Origin: Lachnospiraceae bacterium
GTDB lineage: Bacteria; Bacillota; Clostridia; Lachnospirales; Lachnospiraceae
NCBI GenBank assembly: GCA_017619635.1
Contig: JAFZRZ010000073.1
Span: forward strand, 1 to 42,688
DNA: 42,688 bases
Reading direction: 5' to 3'
Below the pieces are notes generated by a model. The model worked only from the letters and a program-made list of their open reading frames with translations, ran no database searches and had not been told where the DNA came from. Below are positions 41,432 to 42,688 of the stretch, one piece after another. Position numbers and translations under genes: made by a program. The first letter of the stretch is position 1, and the number at the start of each line of letters is the position of its first letter.

Positions 41432-42070
41432 TCAATCGCCGTCTTTTTTAAGACAGTCATACACTTCCGATAAGACTATCTCTTCGACATAGCTTTCGCA
41501 TTCGCCGGTGATCTTCACCTCATCTGCAAGCGTATAAAGACCTGTGCCGGTTTCCGGATCCCATTCGCTAAGATAAGCGATATCCATCTCATCTATCAGC
41601 GCAACACCCTCAATACTGTTCACCGCATTGACTTCATCAACAAGAACACCGTCCTTTAACAGGCGAAACTCAAGAGTGGTCCCGATGATACGCTCGACTA
41701 TCTTACCCTCCATCTCGTAACCTTCTCCGAGGTTTGATAAGAGTGAACGGTTCGCATACGATAAAGCTGTTTTCTTTATGACATCCGCTTTTTGTCTTAC
41801 AGTTTCTATCGACTCATAGCCTTTATCATCAAGCTGGCTGCTGTATGCTATCTTGTACTCTTTTAGCATCTTGCCAAACTCAGGGTAGAATGCCACGACA
41901 GCGGGATTATAGACTTTTTTGACTTTCCCGTTCTTAAGATAGAAGTTTACATAATCTCCCTTTGGAAGCTCTATCCTCTCTATACTGTCATACTTTATCT
42001 TTGTCTTTTTCCAGACCATTAACGGTATCACAGGTCTGATTTCCAGATGATCTTTCTCAAAGTGTACCAT
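41432..42070 (-). CDS. Hypothetical protein, 212 residues
   Basis: Soluble. Residues 1-75 have a PH-like strand pattern (HLEIRPVIPLMVWKKTKIKYDSIERIEL), followed by a helical linker (about 80-110) and a second beta-rich part (about 115-212) ending LKKDGD. No named family. GGGGCAGGA precedes the ATG. It is 19 bases after the truncated gene upstream and converges on the EamA gene with no gap. Confidence 0.65.
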   Translation of the reverse strand: MVHFEKDHLEIRPVIPLMVWKKTKIKYDSIERIELPKGDYVNFYLKNGKVKKVYNPAVVAFYPEFGKMLKEYKIAYSSQLDDKGYESIETVRQKADVIKKTALSYANRSLLSNLGEGYEMEGKIVERIIGTTLEFRLLKDGVLVDEVNAVNSIEGVALIDEMDIAYLSEWDPETGTGLYTLADEVKITGECESYVEEIVLSEVYDCLKKDGD

Positions 42071-42089
42071 TTCCTGCCCCTTTGGTTTC

Positions 42090-42563
42090 TTACTCGTTTG
42101 TTAAGCTGCCTGTCTCTTTTAGCTTTTCACTGCGGTACTTATTACCCTCTCTTGCATTAAAACCGTCGAGAAGATATTCAGACGGCATGTAATCAGTGTA
42201 ATCAAGATCCATGAAATAATTGCAAAAGAGCTGTTCCGCATAGATGATTCGCTGCTCTCCGTCTGTGAGTGCATATACAAAACCGTGATACTCATCCGCA
42301 TTCACTGCCAGCAGTTCATGTGATGTCTCCTCACTCACACTGTAATATCCTACATAGTCCGTGGATTCATATGCTTTAAGCCTCTCTACTTCTTTAGCAT
42401 AATCCTTAGGCGTATAATCCACAACAAGGTATCCCAGATACTGCTTGTCCCACGGATTGTAATAGACCATGGTGAAATCCCTAACATCCATGTCTCCTGT
42501 TATCGATTCCGGCCAGATGGTCTCATCCATGCCAAACTTATCCCATTTATGAACTACCCACAA
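42090..42563 (-). CDS. Hypothetical protein, probably lacking its native N terminus
   Basis: The frame has no good start. The nearest ATG (42530) lacks a ribosome site, and the frame stays open into the hairpin chain upstream until a TAG near 42650. The readable part (MDETIWPESITGDM... to about 145 residues) has DFTMVYYNPWDKQYLGYLVVDYTP and SVSEETSHELLAVNADEYHGF; no domain is recognised. Residues encoded by the element (ILQVHTAKRYNRN) look unlike the rest. A 5' truncation by insertion of the element is my reading; a TTG start at 42563 is the alternative. Confidence 0.5.
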   Translation of the reverse strand: MWVVHKWDKFGMDETIWPESITGDMDVRDFTMVYYNPWDKQYLGYLVVDYTPKDYAKEVERLKAYESTDYVGYYSVSEETSHELLAVNADEYHGFVYALTDGEQRIIYAEQLFCNYFMDLDYTDYMPSEYLLDGFNAREGNKYRSEKLKETGSLTNE

Positions 42564-42564
42564 C

Positions 42565-42688
42565 CGACTATGTCGGATGGGGTTTCTGTTATACCGCTTT
42601 GCGGTATGAACCTGCAGGATCTTTACATCCTGCAGAACAGGGCATGTCCACTATGCCCCTATCCCATCGGGTTACCTTTGGGAATACT
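42565..42688. repeat. Chain of hairpins at the right edge of the window
   Basis: Four or five consecutive stems: CCGAC/GTCGG, ATACCGC/GCGGTAT (7 bp), CTGCAGGAT/ATCCTGCAG (9 bp), GGGCAT/ATGCCC and CCC/GGG. Nearly every base is in a stem, on both strands. It runs off the window. A mobile palindromic element (REP/MITE-like) or a structured RNA are the options. Confidence 0.6.

Noticed and set aside
41949..41962. ATTATGTAAAC match on the minus strand
   Set aside because: It lies in coding sequence of the hypothetical gene (Asp-Tyr-Val-Asn), so codon content explains it.

Overview
The window looks like a chromosomal segment of a Gram-positive, low- to mid-GC anaerobe of the Lachnospiraceae (Butyrivibrio/Roseburia-like). 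This rests on gene content: a Fur-family Zn regulator with a ZnuABC-type uptake operon, EAL and EAL-HDOD proteins, an AmmeMemoRadiSam cluster, AzlCD, many lipoproteins with acidic linkers, LytTR-DUF3021, strong GGAGG ribosome binding sites and TTGACA/TATAAT promoters. No rRNA, tRNA, CRISPR array, prophage or complete insertion sequence is visible. Genus is inferred, not proven.

Left part (1-16 kb), mostly housekeeping. It holds a tandem DUF1508 protein, a membrane-anchored family 3 glycosidase, and a 630-base gap that appears to encode an orphan structured RNA with its own near-consensus promoter and a 12-bp terminal hairpin. An amino-acid operon follows (glyA, a TraX-family membrane protein, hom, aspartokinase). 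Next come a lipid kinase, holA with two small downstream genes, azlCD beside ilvE (both concerned with branched-chain amino acids), a degenerate EAL-HDOD signalling protein and a nitroreductase.

Middle part (15-26 kb). The AmmeMemoRadiSam pair has its AMMECR1 and Memo/LigB parts fused in one protein. A six-gene zinc operon follows: Zur-like regulator, Cys/His-rich mini membrane protein, znuA, znuC, znuB, OB-like lipoprotein. It is driven by one promoter flanked by two near-identical palindromes, which makes it a self-contained zinc regulon with two poorly known members. Then an ABC exporter with a co-transcribed lipoprotein esterase, an intact EAL phosphodiesterase and a hotdog thioesterase.

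Right part (26-42.7 kb), accessory in character and rich in lineage-specific surface and membrane genes. Two paralogous lipoproteins with a metzincin-like HExxHxxGxxD site and Met-turn lie about 6 kb apart. There are a SPOR-domain lipoprotein, an ArsC-like protein, GrpB, an M24-type protein, a DUF3267 protein, a serine hydrolase-LytTR-DUF3021 operon, a zeta-type kinase with a 59-residue partner, a SUKH immunity-like protein, DUF3592, an alpha/beta hydrolase and an EamA transporter. The intergenic DNA is unusually structured: two related copies of a ~125-bp element, a triple direct repeat at an exact 33-bp period, two direct-repeat pairs at a 21-bp period (one in front of the LytTR operon), and a chain of hairpins at the right edge running into a protein that may lack its N terminus.
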